Shown in pieces: positions 48,768-57,311 of a stretch of 64,000 nucleotides of DNA (position 1 is the first letter of the stretch; every line of letters starts with the position of its first letter). Position numbers and translations under genes: made by a program. The notes beneath the pieces are model-generated. The model ran no database searches. It was not told the DNA's origin and saw only the letters and a program-made list of their open reading frames with translations. Origin of the DNA: an uncultured Bacteroidota bacterium (GTDB taxonomy: Bacteria > Bacteroidota > Bacteroidia > NS11-12g > UBA9320); the NCBI GenBank assembly GCA_937124965.1, contig CAKZLB010000046.1:254743-318742 (forward strand), given 5' to 3'.

Positions 48768-49697
48768 ATGTCATTAAAAAACGAAGAAAAAGATAAAAAA
48801 AGTAGGTGGATACTATTTTTTGTCATTGTTGCCCTTTTGGTAGTGAACGGTGCGCTTATAGTTAACTTATTAAATAAGAAGTCTGATAATGAAGTATTGA
48901 CTAAGGAGAATGTTGATTTGTCGGAGGATGTTGAACGTTTAGACGGAGAGTTAGAAGCACTTAATGTTGAGCTAATAGATCAAAAAGGAAGAAATGAGCA
49001 CCTAGACAGTGTCATCAATTTAAAAGAGCAAATTATAGCTGACCAAGTGGCGCAGATTCGTCGTCAGCTGAGGAGTAAAAATCTCACAAAGTCTCAAATC
49101 GCAACATTGGAACGAAAAATTAAAGACTTGAATGGTTTAGTAATGCGTTATGAACATGAAGTTGATTCATTAAGCAAATTGAACGACTACTTAGTTGATG
49201 AGGTATACGCACGTGATCAAGAAATCGTAAAACAGAAAAAAGAAAAAGATGAAATTGCTGATGATTTAAGCAAGGCTAATGTTCAATTAGATATTGCAAA
49301 GAGATTGGAAGTTCAAACGATTTCTGGCATGGCGGTAAAGGTAAAAAATGATGGATCAGATAAAGAAGTAAGCAAAATGTCTAAGGCTGACCGTATAAAA
49401 ATAGCCTTCACTCTAGATAACAACCCCGTTGCCATAAAGGAGACCAAAACGTGTTACTTGCAAATTATTAGCCCGGAGAAATCTACTCTTCACGATGCAT
49501 CAAAAGGGTCTGGTACATTTATAGTAAACGGAGAAAAATCACTTTACACAGCAAAAAAAGATTTCACATTCAATAACTCAAACGAATCATTAGTGTTTTA
49601 CTGGAACAAGTCAAATGCTATGAATGGTGGCACATACTCAGCCAACGTCTACTGCGAAGGAGTTAAAATTGGTAGTACTTCGTTTAGCGTAAAATAG
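48768..49697 (+). CDS. Membrane-anchored coiled-coil protein, unknown function
   Basis: 309 residues from ATG 48768. One N-terminal transmembrane helix (WILFFVIVALLVVNGALIVN, ~18-38) is followed by about 150 residues of heptad-rich coiled coil (ENVDLSEDVERLDGELEALN and on). The C-terminal domain is beta-rich (~200-309) with YLQIISPEKS and FYWNKSNAMNGG. It is inner-membrane anchored with the bulk probably in the periplasm. I recognise no function; the arrangement is common among Bacteroidota hypotheticals. It overlaps the SDR gene by one base. Confidence 0.8.
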   Translation: MSLKNEEKDKKSRWILFFVIVALLVVNGALIVNLLNKKSDNEVLTKENVDLSEDVERLDGELEALNVELIDQKGRNEHLDSVINLKEQIIADQVAQIRRQLRSKNLTKSQIATLERKIKDLNGLVMRYEHEVDSLSKLNDYLVDEVYARDQEIVKQKKEKDEIADDLSKANVQLDIAKRLEVQTISGMAVKVKNDGSDKEVSKMSKADRIKIAFTLDNNPVAIKETKTCYLQIISPEKSTLHDASKGSGTFIVNGEKSLYTAKKDFTFNNSNESLVFYWNKSNAMNGGTYSANVYCEGVKIGSTSFSVK

Positions 49698-50482
49698 TGC
49701 AAAAAACTATTTGGATTACTGGTGCTAGCTCTGGAATCGGAGAAGCTTTAGCTATAAATTATAGTAGGCTAAACGCAAACCTTATTCTATCATCTAGAAA
49801 CAAGTCAAAACTGGAGGATTTAGCGAAGCGTTGCAAGACACCATCCAATGTAGTGCTGGTTGCACCTTTAGACTTAGCTGACAATAAATCTTTCTCATCT
49901 GTTTTGGAATTGGTACAGAATCATTTTAACAAAATCGATGTTTTAATTAACAATGGTGGATTGAGTCAACGCAGTACCGTTCTTGAATCAAATTTGGAAA
50001 TGGATCGCCGAATATTTGAAGTCAATTATTTCGGCACCATCGAATTAACTCGCCAAGTTCTACCTTGGATGATTCGAAGTGGAGGTGGAAACATCACTGT
50101 TATAAGCAGTATTTCAGGTAAATTTGGGTTTCCGTTGCGCAGCGCCTATTCTGCCACAAAGCATGCAGTTATCGGCTTTTTTGAGACCCTTGGATTAGAG
50201 CACATAAGTGATAAAATCCATACCACAATTGTATGTCCAGGGCGGATCAAAACAAATATATCTAAACACGCTCTAGACGGTTCAGGTAAACCAACCGGTT
50301 CTATGGATACTGGGTTAGCGAACGGGATGCCTGCAGAAGATTGTGCGAAGCAAATCATTAAAGCAATACGTAAAAATAAACGACAAGTTCTTGTAGGAAG
50401 GAAGGAATTACTGATGGTGTATATACACAAATATCTTCCTTGGTTGTTCTGGGAAATAGCACCAAAAATTGATCCCAAATAA
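49697..50482 (+). CDS. Short-chain dehydrogenase/reductase
   Basis: 261 residues from GTG 49697. Rossmann motif ITGASSGIGEAL, NNGG-type INNGGLSQRS, catalytic Ser in VISSISGK and YSATKHAV (Tyr-X3-Lys). The order resembles the DHRS7-like group, with a C-terminal hydrophobic end (YLPWLFWEIAPK). The substrate is unknown. It is translationally coupled to the coiled-coil gene by a 1-base overlap. Confidence 0.88.
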   Translation: MQKTIWITGASSGIGEALAINYSRLNANLILSSRNKSKLEDLAKRCKTPSNVVLVAPLDLADNKSFSSVLELVQNHFNKIDVLINNGGLSQRSTVLESNLEMDRRIFEVNYFGTIELTRQVLPWMIRSGGGNITVISSISGKFGFPLRSAYSATKHAVIGFFETLGLEHISDKIHTTIVCPGRIKTNISKHALDGSGKPTGSMDTGLANGMPAEDCAKQIIKAIRKNKRQVLVGRKELLMVYIHKYLPWLFWEIAPKIDPK

Positions 50483-50511
50483 ACGTGAAGCAATCAAAAA
50501 CTCTTAACTAG

Positions 50512-50519
50512 TATATTCG
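50512..50519 (+). promoter_or_regulatory. Possible -7 box for the VOC protein
   Basis: TATATTCG (50512-50519), one mismatch to TANNTTTG, 15 bases before ATG 50535. Confidence 0.35.
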
Positions 50520-50534
50520 CGCAAAATCAAGAAA

Positions 50535-51584
50535 ATGATAAGTGGTATTCAACAAATGGGGATTGGAATTCCTAACGTGCATGAAGCATGGCAATGGTAC
50601 AGAGAACATTTCGGAATGGATGTTCCAATATTTGAAGAAGCGGCAACTGCAGATTTAATGTTGCCATATACAGGTGGCAAACCTCATGATCGGCATGCAA
50701 TACTTGCACTTAGTATGCAAGGTGGTGGTGGATTCGAAATTTGGCAATACACAAGTAGAGTTCCTGCTCCAGCATCATTTGATATTGAACTTGGTGATTT
50801 AGGAATCAACGTTTGTAAAATGAAAACAAACGACATTGATGCAAGCTTTAAATTGCTTTCAAACAAAGGTGCACTAATTAGTAGTTCGATAAAAACTGGT
50901 TTGGATGGTCAGAAATCATTTTTTGTAAATGACAAATATGGTAATTGGTTTCAGTTAGTTCAATGCAATGAACAATTCAAAAAAACGAATGCCCCGAATG
51001 GTGGAGTTTATGGCGCCATCATCGGAGTGAGTGATATTGACCGAGCACTTGGTCTTTATAAAAATGTGCTTGGCTACGACGTTATTGTGGCTGACGAAAC
51101 TGGTCATTTTGATGATTTAGAAGGTTTAGCTAAAAGTGGAGAGACTTACCGCCGTTTGTTACTTCGCCACAGCAAACAAAGAAAAGGAGGGTTTAGTGAA
51201 TTACTAGGACCATCGCAAATTGAGCTAATTGAAAAAAAGACGTCACCTGCTCGTAAAATATACGAGAACCGGTATTGGGGAGATTTAGGTTTTATTCATC
51301 TTTGCTTTGATGTCACAGACATGAAAGCACTGAAAGAAACTGCTGCAAAAGAAGGATATGAGTTTACCGTGGATAGTGCCAATTCGTTTGACATGGGCGA
51401 GGCTGCTGGTCACTTCACATATATCGCAGATCCTGATGGGACATTAATTGAATTTGTAGAAACACACAAAATTCCGATAATGAAAAAAATCGGATGGTAT
51501 CTAGATTTAACGAAAAGAGATGCCGATAAACCACTACCAAGATGGATGTTGAGTGCATTAGCGCTGAACAGAAAGAAAGATTGA
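50535..51584 (+). CDS. Two-domain VOC (glyoxalase-fold) protein
   Basis: 349 residues with two VOC domains, ~1-150 (QQMGIGIPNVHEAWQWYREHFGM) and ~160-320 (AIIGVSDIDRALGLYKNVLGYD). Metal-binding His/Glu positions are plausible at GFIHLCFDVTD and DPDGTLIEFVETH. The architecture recalls 4-hydroxyphenylpyruvate dioxygenase relatives, but it lacks the C-terminal helix of that enzyme. It is probably a dioxygenase or isomerase with unknown substrate. Confidence 0.8.
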   Translation: MISGIQQMGIGIPNVHEAWQWYREHFGMDVPIFEEAATADLMLPYTGGKPHDRHAILALSMQGGGGFEIWQYTSRVPAPASFDIELGDLGINVCKMKTNDIDASFKLLSNKGALISSSIKTGLDGQKSFFVNDKYGNWFQLVQCNEQFKKTNAPNGGVYGAIIGVSDIDRALGLYKNVLGYDVIVADETGHFDDLEGLAKSGETYRRLLLRHSKQRKGGFSELLGPSQIELIEKKTSPARKIYENRYWGDLGFIHLCFDVTDMKALKETAAKEGYEFTVDSANSFDMGEAAGHFTYIADPDGTLIEFVETHKIPIMKKIGWYLDLTKRDADKPLPRWMLSALALNRKKD

Positions 51585-51598
51585 TTGTTAAAGATATT

Positions 51599-54040
51599 AT
51601 GCTAAATACTTCGCAACGTTTTGTAAACGTTTTCCTAATTTTCCTAGTTGGATCTACTTTATTTTTTGGGGTAAAGACTACTAAAACCTATGTTATTGCT
51701 CCTGAAAACCCAGGATATGCCGAACAATTCTTGTTGATGAAACAGAATGAAAAAGGCAATATTCCAAAAGGTTTATGGCGAGAATGGGTAAAAGAAACAC
51801 CTAAGTATCACGGTAAAACAGGCTTTTTCAAGTCAGTTGACGAAATTGGCCCGACCAATGTAGGTGGTAGAACTATCTCAATGGTAATAGATTCAAAAGA
51901 CCCTAATCACTTCATTACAGGTGGTGCAACAGGTGGTATTTGGAATAGTTACGATGCTGGTGCTACTTGGTCTCCAAGTAATGACCTTGCACCGAATTTA
52001 GCTATATCGAGCATTACTCAAAGCCCTTTCAATCCAAATGAAATTTATTATGCAACAGGAGGAAGACCAAAGCAATCAGGAGGAACATTATATAGCGGTG
52101 ACGGTTTGTTTAAATCTAACGATGGAGGGAAAACATTCCAATATATGGATTCGTCAGGAATTGCAGCCTTTGACAATTCATGGGACATTGTTCATTCGTT
52201 AACAGATAGCAACACCTTATACATTGGAACACTTGCTCATGGGTTGTATCGGACTCAAGACAAAGGGTTAACATTTACTCAAATTTACAATACTGGTGGT
52301 AGCGATGTATACGATGTTGATGTAACAAAAGAGGGTCGTGTCTATTTTTCTGTTTACTCTAAAGGTATTTACTACTTTGATGAAGCAGAAACTCCATTAA
52401 TTCAACAGTTTTCAATTGGAGCTTCTGGTTTTCATCGCTGTGAAGTTGAACCTTCACCGAGTAGCCCAAACGTTATTTATGCGGCATTCGCCGTTTATAA
52501 AAGTGGAGATGAAGATGAAATCGAAGGTATCTATCGCTCAAATGACGGAGGGGATTCTTGGACTAAACTACGAGACCCTAGTTCTTTAAACCGGCATTTT
52601 GATCAGAACTGGTTTAATTTTATTTTAGGTGTTCATCCAACGAACCCAAACTTTGTTGTTGTTGGTGGTGTAGAGTGTTCTTACAGTAGTAACGGTGGTA
52701 ATTCTTGGAGCGTGATTAGAAAAGGGCATGTTGATTACCATGGAGTTACGTTTACACCAAATTCAAATACATTTTATATGTTGAATGATGGTGGTGTATA
52801 CCGATACAGCACAACATCAGCTGGGAGCATAGTTTCTGATCGCAATAACAAGCTAAACATAACACAAGTTTATTCAGGATCGTTTTTCCCAACTGGAACA
52901 AAAGTTTTAATCGGTAACCAGGATAACAACACATATATAAATACAGCAGGGAACTCTGTTTTTCAATATCAATTTGGTGGTGACGGTGCCTTTACTGCCG
53001 TAAGTCAAGATGGAGAGGTAATGTACGGTTCTTCTCAATTCGGAAACATTCGTAGAAACGCAGGGTCTGGTTGGACAAATACTCCTTATAACAGACTTGT
53101 TTCAGTGGTTGGAAGCCAGGATTTTTGGTTTATTAATCCTTTTGAAATTAATCCAATTGACGGTGACCAAGTTTATTTCCCAACCAAAAACTATTTAGCT
53201 CGTACAACTAACCAAGGAAACTCTTGGACTAGAATCACAGACTTAATTTCAGGAAGCGCTTATTGCGTTGCAATGACGGCAGCCGATAATCCAACACTAT
53301 ATTATGGAGGTCAAAGTGGTATTTTATATCGAATAAATAATGCTAAAACCGCTACTCCTGGAAATTCATTTAAAATGTTTACACTGGCACCTGTACTAGC
53401 AAGAGGTGGCTTTATTAGTTGCATCAAAGTAGACCCGAACGTAGAAAGTACAATCTATACTGCGTATTCGAACGTAACAACTAGATCAAATATTTGGAAA
53501 ATTATTAATGCCGACACAGATTCACCAGAATGGATTGATATTAGTGGCAATTTGCCAACGTCTTTGCCTGTGAATTGGGTGGAAGTTGATCCGGACAATT
53601 CAAATCACATTTTTGCAGGAACTGATTTTGGCCTTTATGTTACAGCGGATGGCGGTCGTTTTTGGCACAAAGAAGAGCAGTTTCCAAACGCATTCATTTC
53701 CATGCTAAGACTTCGAGCATCTGACCGAAAACTTTTTGTTTTCACTTTTGGAAGAGGTGTGTGGACTGCAGATTTAAATGAAGAAATTATCACTTCTTCA
53801 AGGAACGTTAAAGAAGAAAAGTCATTTACTGTTTACCCAAATCCGACACAAAATTTTGTAACCCTGAAAGATTACACGCCATCAAATACGGTTAAATTGT
53901 ATACCAATACTGGACAAGTTATGCAGGTGAGCAATACAAACGGAAGGTTTGATTTAAGTGAACTTGAAAATGGCGTTTACTTTTTGGTTTCTATCGACAA
54001 AGATGGAAATCGAAGTGTTGCTAAAGTTATAAAAGACTAA
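51599..54040 (+). CDS. BNR/VPS10-type repeat T9SS-secreted protein
   Basis: 813 residues from ATG 51599; the frame opens at ATG 51542 inside the VOC gene, but 51599 gives a proper signal (FVNVFLIFLVGSTLFFG). The body has BNR-type repeats (SYDAGATWSP, SNDGGKTFQYM, SNDGGDSWTKLR, NQGNSWTRI), as in sialidase/VPS10 beta-propellers. The C-terminus is a T9SS type A sorting domain (FTVYPNPTQNFVTLKDY ... GVYFLVSIDKDGN). It is likely a surface or secreted exoprotein; the enzyme activity, if any, is unknown. Confidence 0.85.
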   Translation: MLNTSQRFVNVFLIFLVGSTLFFGVKTTKTYVIAPENPGYAEQFLLMKQNEKGNIPKGLWREWVKETPKYHGKTGFFKSVDEIGPTNVGGRTISMVIDSKDPNHFITGGATGGIWNSYDAGATWSPSNDLAPNLAISSITQSPFNPNEIYYATGGRPKQSGGTLYSGDGLFKSNDGGKTFQYMDSSGIAAFDNSWDIVHSLTDSNTLYIGTLAHGLYRTQDKGLTFTQIYNTGGSDVYDVDVTKEGRVYFSVYSKGIYYFDEAETPLIQQFSIGASGFHRCEVEPSPSSPNVIYAAFAVYKSGDEDEIEGIYRSNDGGDSWTKLRDPSSLNRHFDQNWFNFILGVHPTNPNFVVVGGVECSYSSNGGNSWSVIRKGHVDYHGVTFTPNSNTFYMLNDGGVYRYSTTSAGSIVSDRNNKLNITQVYSGSFFPTGTKVLIGNQDNNTYINTAGNSVFQYQFGGDGAFTAVSQDGEVMYGSSQFGNIRRNAGSGWTNTPYNRLVSVVGSQDFWFINPFEINPIDGDQVYFPTKNYLARTTNQGNSWTRITDLISGSAYCVAMTAADNPTLYYGGQSGILYRINNAKTATPGNSFKMFTLAPVLARGGFISCIKVDPNVESTIYTAYSNVTTRSNIWKIINADTDSPEWIDISGNLPTSLPVNWVEVDPDNSNHIFAGTDFGLYVTADGGRFWHKEEQFPNAFISMLRLRASDRKLFVFTFGRGVWTADLNEEIITSSRNVKEEKSFTVYPNPTQNFVTLKDYTPSNTVKLYTNTGQVMQVSNTNGRFDLSELENGVYFLVSIDKDGNRSVAKVIKD

Positions 54041-54064
54041 ACTAAGTCAAATCAGTTTAGTCTT
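54033..54064. terminator. Convergent terminator hairpin spanning both stop codons
   Basis: An 11-bp perfect stem AAGACTAAACT (54033-54043) / AGTTTAGTCTT (54054-54064) with a 10-base loop. It includes the stop of the BNR protein (54038-54040) and the stop of the isomerase on the minus strand (54057-54059). Confidence 0.6.
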
Positions 54065-55076
54065 CCGAATCCGAATCATCGTCTTCATGAATTTCTTGAA
54101 CTTCTGCCATAAACTCTTTTAATGAGGTAAGAATAGGTACGTTCATGAGGTCAGCATCCAATTCATTTGCAGCTATTACTGAGAACCAATCCAATCTATA
54201 ATTAACATCAAAGATTGTGTAAAGGTCATAATCAGGAATTGCAAGTGGAAGGACTTTATTATTATCCATTTCTAAGTGCCCTCCAATAAAATCAAATCGT
54301 GATCCAACTCGAACGTTTTCCTCAGTATATAGAAGCAGAAAGTTCGTAGGCAGTCTATCTGTATATGATTCTAGTACGTTATGATTGCATTCAGGTACAG
54401 GATGAACAAAAGCTTCCAACTTTGAGTTCTCGTTTAACTGTTGCGCAAAGCGGATTGCCACTGGATACATTTCCCTGTCTGCTAAAATGACAAATTTATT
54501 TTTTAAACTCGACTTGAAAAAAGAAAAGATTCTTTCCGCAGATAAAATTTGTTTCTCTTGATTCTCTTTTAGTTTGTCGTGAATCTCCTTTAGTTCTTCT
54601 CGGTAGTCAATACCTAAGAAATCACCTACAATCAACAATAAATAAGACATTCCCATACCCAAGGTCATTCTTGGTTGAAAACCTTTTTCGATCGGATAAC
54701 AAGTTATACCATCAGATTTAGAGCTTTCTTCCAAAATCCCGCCAGAAGTTATTACGACTATCGTTGCATTTTTCTCTTTAGCTTCTTTGTATAAGGAGAT
54801 TGTTTCTTCTGTATTTCCAGAGTATGAATTTAGAACAACGAACGATTTATCATTCACATATGCTGGAAGATGGTAATCATTAATTGTCTCGATGGGAAGA
54901 TTTGCTGTATTAAACAACCATGACTTGACCATGGACGCTCCTATTCCTGAGCCACCTAATCCGCCTAATACAATGTTGTTAAAATTTGCAGAAGTAAAAC
55001 CATGATTTGTATAATGATCTAAACTGTATTGTATCTGCGTTTCAAATTCTTTGAGAGAACTTTCGTGTGTTATCAT
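54057..55076 (-). CDS. SIS-domain phosphoglucose/phosphomannose isomerase-like protein
   Basis: 339 residues. The SIS domain has ILGG-type IVLGGLGGSGIGASM, VLNSYSGNTEETISLYKEA and VVITSGGIL; GMGMSYLLL and ALRFAQQL-like AIRFAQQLNENSK follow. The layout fits the bifunctional phosphoglucose/phosphomannose isomerases of archaea and Bacteroidota rather than classic PGI. It interconverts fructose 6-phosphate with glucose or mannose 6-phosphate, by family. An acidic tail (EDDDSDSED) ends it. Confidence 0.85.
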   Translation of the reverse strand: MITHESSLKEFETQIQYSLDHYTNHGFTSANFNNIVLGGLGGSGIGASMVKSWLFNTANLPIETINDYHLPAYVNDKSFVVLNSYSGNTEETISLYKEAKEKNATIVVITSGGILEESSKSDGITCYPIEKGFQPRMTLGMGMSYLLLIVGDFLGIDYREELKEIHDKLKENQEKQILSAERIFSFFKSSLKNKFVILADREMYPVAIRFAQQLNENSKLEAFVHPVPECNHNVLESYTDRLPTNFLLLYTEENVRVGSRFDFIGGHLEMDNNKVLPLAIPDYDLYTIFDVNYRLDWFSVIAANELDADLMNVPILTSLKEFMAEVQEIHEDDDSDSED

Positions 55077-55139
55077 TTGTTATCGACTAAATTCGCCACG
55101 AATTTAACACTTTGAGCAGAACGCCCTAGTTAAAAAACA

Positions 55140-56162
55140 ATGAAATCGGAGGAAAGAAAAGCGTATGTCCAATTTAAATTTAAAGCGGACAAAGGTCAGT
55201 CGCCAGTTAGAATTGATAGATTCCTAGTGGATCGTATAGAAAATGCCTCGAGAAATAAAATTCAACAAGCAATCGATCAAGGGAAAGTTTGGGTTAATGA
55301 TAAATATGTCCGATCAAATTATAAAGTTCGACCCGAAGACGACATAGAAGTTTTGTCGTTTGAGGAACCAAAAATCTACGAGGTTGTTCCAGAGAAAATG
55401 GATTTAGACATTGTTTATGAAGATGAGCATGTTTTAATCATAAATAAACCTGCAGGGCTAACGGTTCATCCCGGAGTAGGTAACTATAACGGCACATTGA
55501 GTAATGGCCTTGCGTATTACCTTGGCGATGACATTCATAAAAGCGATAGGCACCCTTTTTTAGTTCACCGAATTGATAAGAACACCAGTGGACTTTTGTT
55601 AGTTGCAAAAGATGAAGAAAGTACAAGACATTTAGGTGCTCAATTTAAAGCGCACACAATTACACGAAAATACCAAGCTTTAGTTTGGGGTTGTCCATCA
55701 GAACAGTCTGGAACCGTTGCGACAAACATTACAAGAAGTGCGCAAAATCGTAAAATATTTACAGCAACTCATGAAGAAGGTCTTGGCAAACATGCCATTA
55801 CACATTACAAGGTATTAGAAGATTTTTCATATGTATCGTTAATTGAGTGCCAACTTGAAACAGGGAGAACTCATCAAATTCGTGTTCATATGCGATACTT
55901 AGGACACCCTCTATTTTCAGATGACACATATGGAGGTAATCGGATATTAAAAGGTGTTGTTTTTAGTAAGTATAAAAAGTTTGTAGAAAATTGTTTCGAA
56001 ATTCTTCCACGTCAAGCTTTACACGCTAAGACATTAGGATTTATTCACCCTTTTACGAAAAAAGAACTCTTTTTCGACAGTGAATTACCAGAAGATATGA
56101 GCTCAGTTGTTTCGAGATGGAGAAGCGTGAGTGACACGTATGACTTTTCTAAAAACAAGTAA
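55140..56162 (+). CDS. rluD: RluD-family 23S rRNA pseudouridine synthase with S4 domain
   Basis: 340 residues. An N-terminal S4 RNA-binding domain (~22-72, RIDRFLVDRI-ENASRNKIQQAI) leads to the synthase with VHRIDKNTSGLLLVAKD (nucleophile Asp146), TGRTHQIRVHMRYLGHPLFSDDTYGG. RluD-type enzymes modify helix 69 of 23S rRNA. Exact position specificity is inferred from the S4-plus-synthase layout. Confidence 0.92.
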   Translation: MKSEERKAYVQFKFKADKGQSPVRIDRFLVDRIENASRNKIQQAIDQGKVWVNDKYVRSNYKVRPEDDIEVLSFEEPKIYEVVPEKMDLDIVYEDEHVLIINKPAGLTVHPGVGNYNGTLSNGLAYYLGDDIHKSDRHPFLVHRIDKNTSGLLLVAKDEESTRHLGAQFKAHTITRKYQALVWGCPSEQSGTVATNITRSAQNRKIFTATHEEGLGKHAITHYKVLEDFSYVSLIECQLETGRTHQIRVHMRYLGHPLFSDDTYGGNRILKGVVFSKYKKFVENCFEILPRQALHAKTLGFIHPFTKKELFFDSELPEDMSSVVSRWRSVSDTYDFSKNK

Positions 56163-56201
56163 CTCTGGGTGTCTGATAAACAACAAACGACCCTAATGCA
56201 A

Positions 56202-57164
56202 TTACTTCTTTTTATCACTAAGTAACCCAATTTCAAGCAAGCGTTCGGTAAGATATTCTCCAGCTGTGATATCTTCATAAGCTTTTGGATGATTCTCATC
56301 GACGCAAGAGTCTAAACAATTAAGCTTTGCTTCACTTTTTGGATGTAAAAAGAATGGAATTGAAAAACGAGGTTTACCCCACTCCTCTTTTGGTGGATTG
56401 ACAACTCTATGTGTTGTGGATTTGAATTTGTTGTTTGTTAACCGTTGAAGCATGTCACCAACGTTAACGACTAAATGGTCTTTTAGCGAAGTTACCCCAA
56501 CCCATTTATTCTCCTTTGTTAAGATTTCAAGACCTTGAGCACTAGCTCCCATTAAAAGTGTTATTAGGTTAATATCCTCATGCTCTCCAGCTCTTACCGC
56601 TCCTTCTGGAGGGTCATTTAAAATTGGAGGATAATGAATTGGTCGAAGAATACTGTTGCCGTATAATATCTCTTTGTCAAAATAATCCTCATCCAGCTCT
56701 AAGTATATTGCCATAGCTCTGAGCATATATTTCCCTGTTTCCTCCAACGCTTTAAACGCTTTTTCGCCAGCGGTATTGAACAACGGAATCTCATCAACAA
56801 TCATGTTGTCTGGATAGTCAAAATCTTGTTTTAGTTCGTCTGGTACATATTGACCAAAATGCCAAAACTCTTTTAAATCTCCTACATTACTTCCTTTGGC
56901 ATGTTCCTTTCCCCAACCAGTATATCCACGTTGGCCTGCAATATTAGGGTCTGTGTACTTTAGCTTGGTGTCTATTGGAAGTGAAAAAAAACTTTCTGTT
57001 GTGGAGTATAAGTCTTGGACTAACGATTCAGAAAGGAGGTGATTTTTAATAGCAGCAAACCCAATCTGCTCATATGCTTCACCTAATTTATTCACAAACG
57101 TTTGCTTTTCTTGATCTGAGCCATGAATAAATTGGTTCAAATCCAACGATGGTATCGACATCAT
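56202..57164 (-). CDS. Isopenicillin N synthase-like 2-oxoglutarate/Fe(II) dioxygenase
   Basis: 320 residues. N-terminal DIOX_N-type IPSLDLNQFIHG. The metal ligands are in GEHEDINLITLL (His-X-Asp) and STTHRVVNP (His), with the 2-oxoglutarate Arg in PRFSIPFFLHP. The substrate is unknown; the fold is not enough to imply antibiotic synthesis. Two adjacent ATG codons (57164 and 57161) are possible starts. The divergent kinase gene lies 147 bases away. Confidence 0.88.
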   Translation of the reverse strand: MMSIPSLDLNQFIHGSDQEKQTFVNKLGEAYEQIGFAAIKNHLLSESLVQDLYSTTESFFSLPIDTKLKYTDPNIAGQRGYTGWGKEHAKGSNVGDLKEFWHFGQYVPDELKQDFDYPDNMIVDEIPLFNTAGEKAFKALEETGKYMLRAMAIYLELDEDYFDKEILYGNSILRPIHYPPILNDPPEGAVRAGEHEDINLITLLMGASAQGLEILTKENKWVGVTSLKDHLVVNVGDMLQRLTNNKFKSTTHRVVNPPKEEWGKPRFSIPFFLHPKSEAKLNCLDSCVDENHPKAYEDITAGEYLTERLLEIGLLSDKKK

Positions 57165-57247
57165 ATTTATTATATTCTTTTTAAACTATCTGACTTGCAG
57201 AGTCTTGCAAATTATTAACCTTGCTAAATTAAGTTATAATGTCGATA

Positions 57248-57290
57248 TTCGTTCCCTACTTAGAACGAAAATTACACTAGAGTATTCTAG
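57248..57290. promoter_or_regulatory. Two dyads in the divergent kinase/dioxygenase spacer
   Basis: TTCGTTC (57248-57254) / GAACGAA (57263-57269) with an 8-base gap, and CTAGA (57277-57281) / TCTAG (57286-57290). They lie 22-64 bases before the kinase ATG and could be operators. No matching regulator is known here. Confidence 0.4.
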
Positions 57291-57311
57291 AACAACTATT
57301 ACACTTACCAC

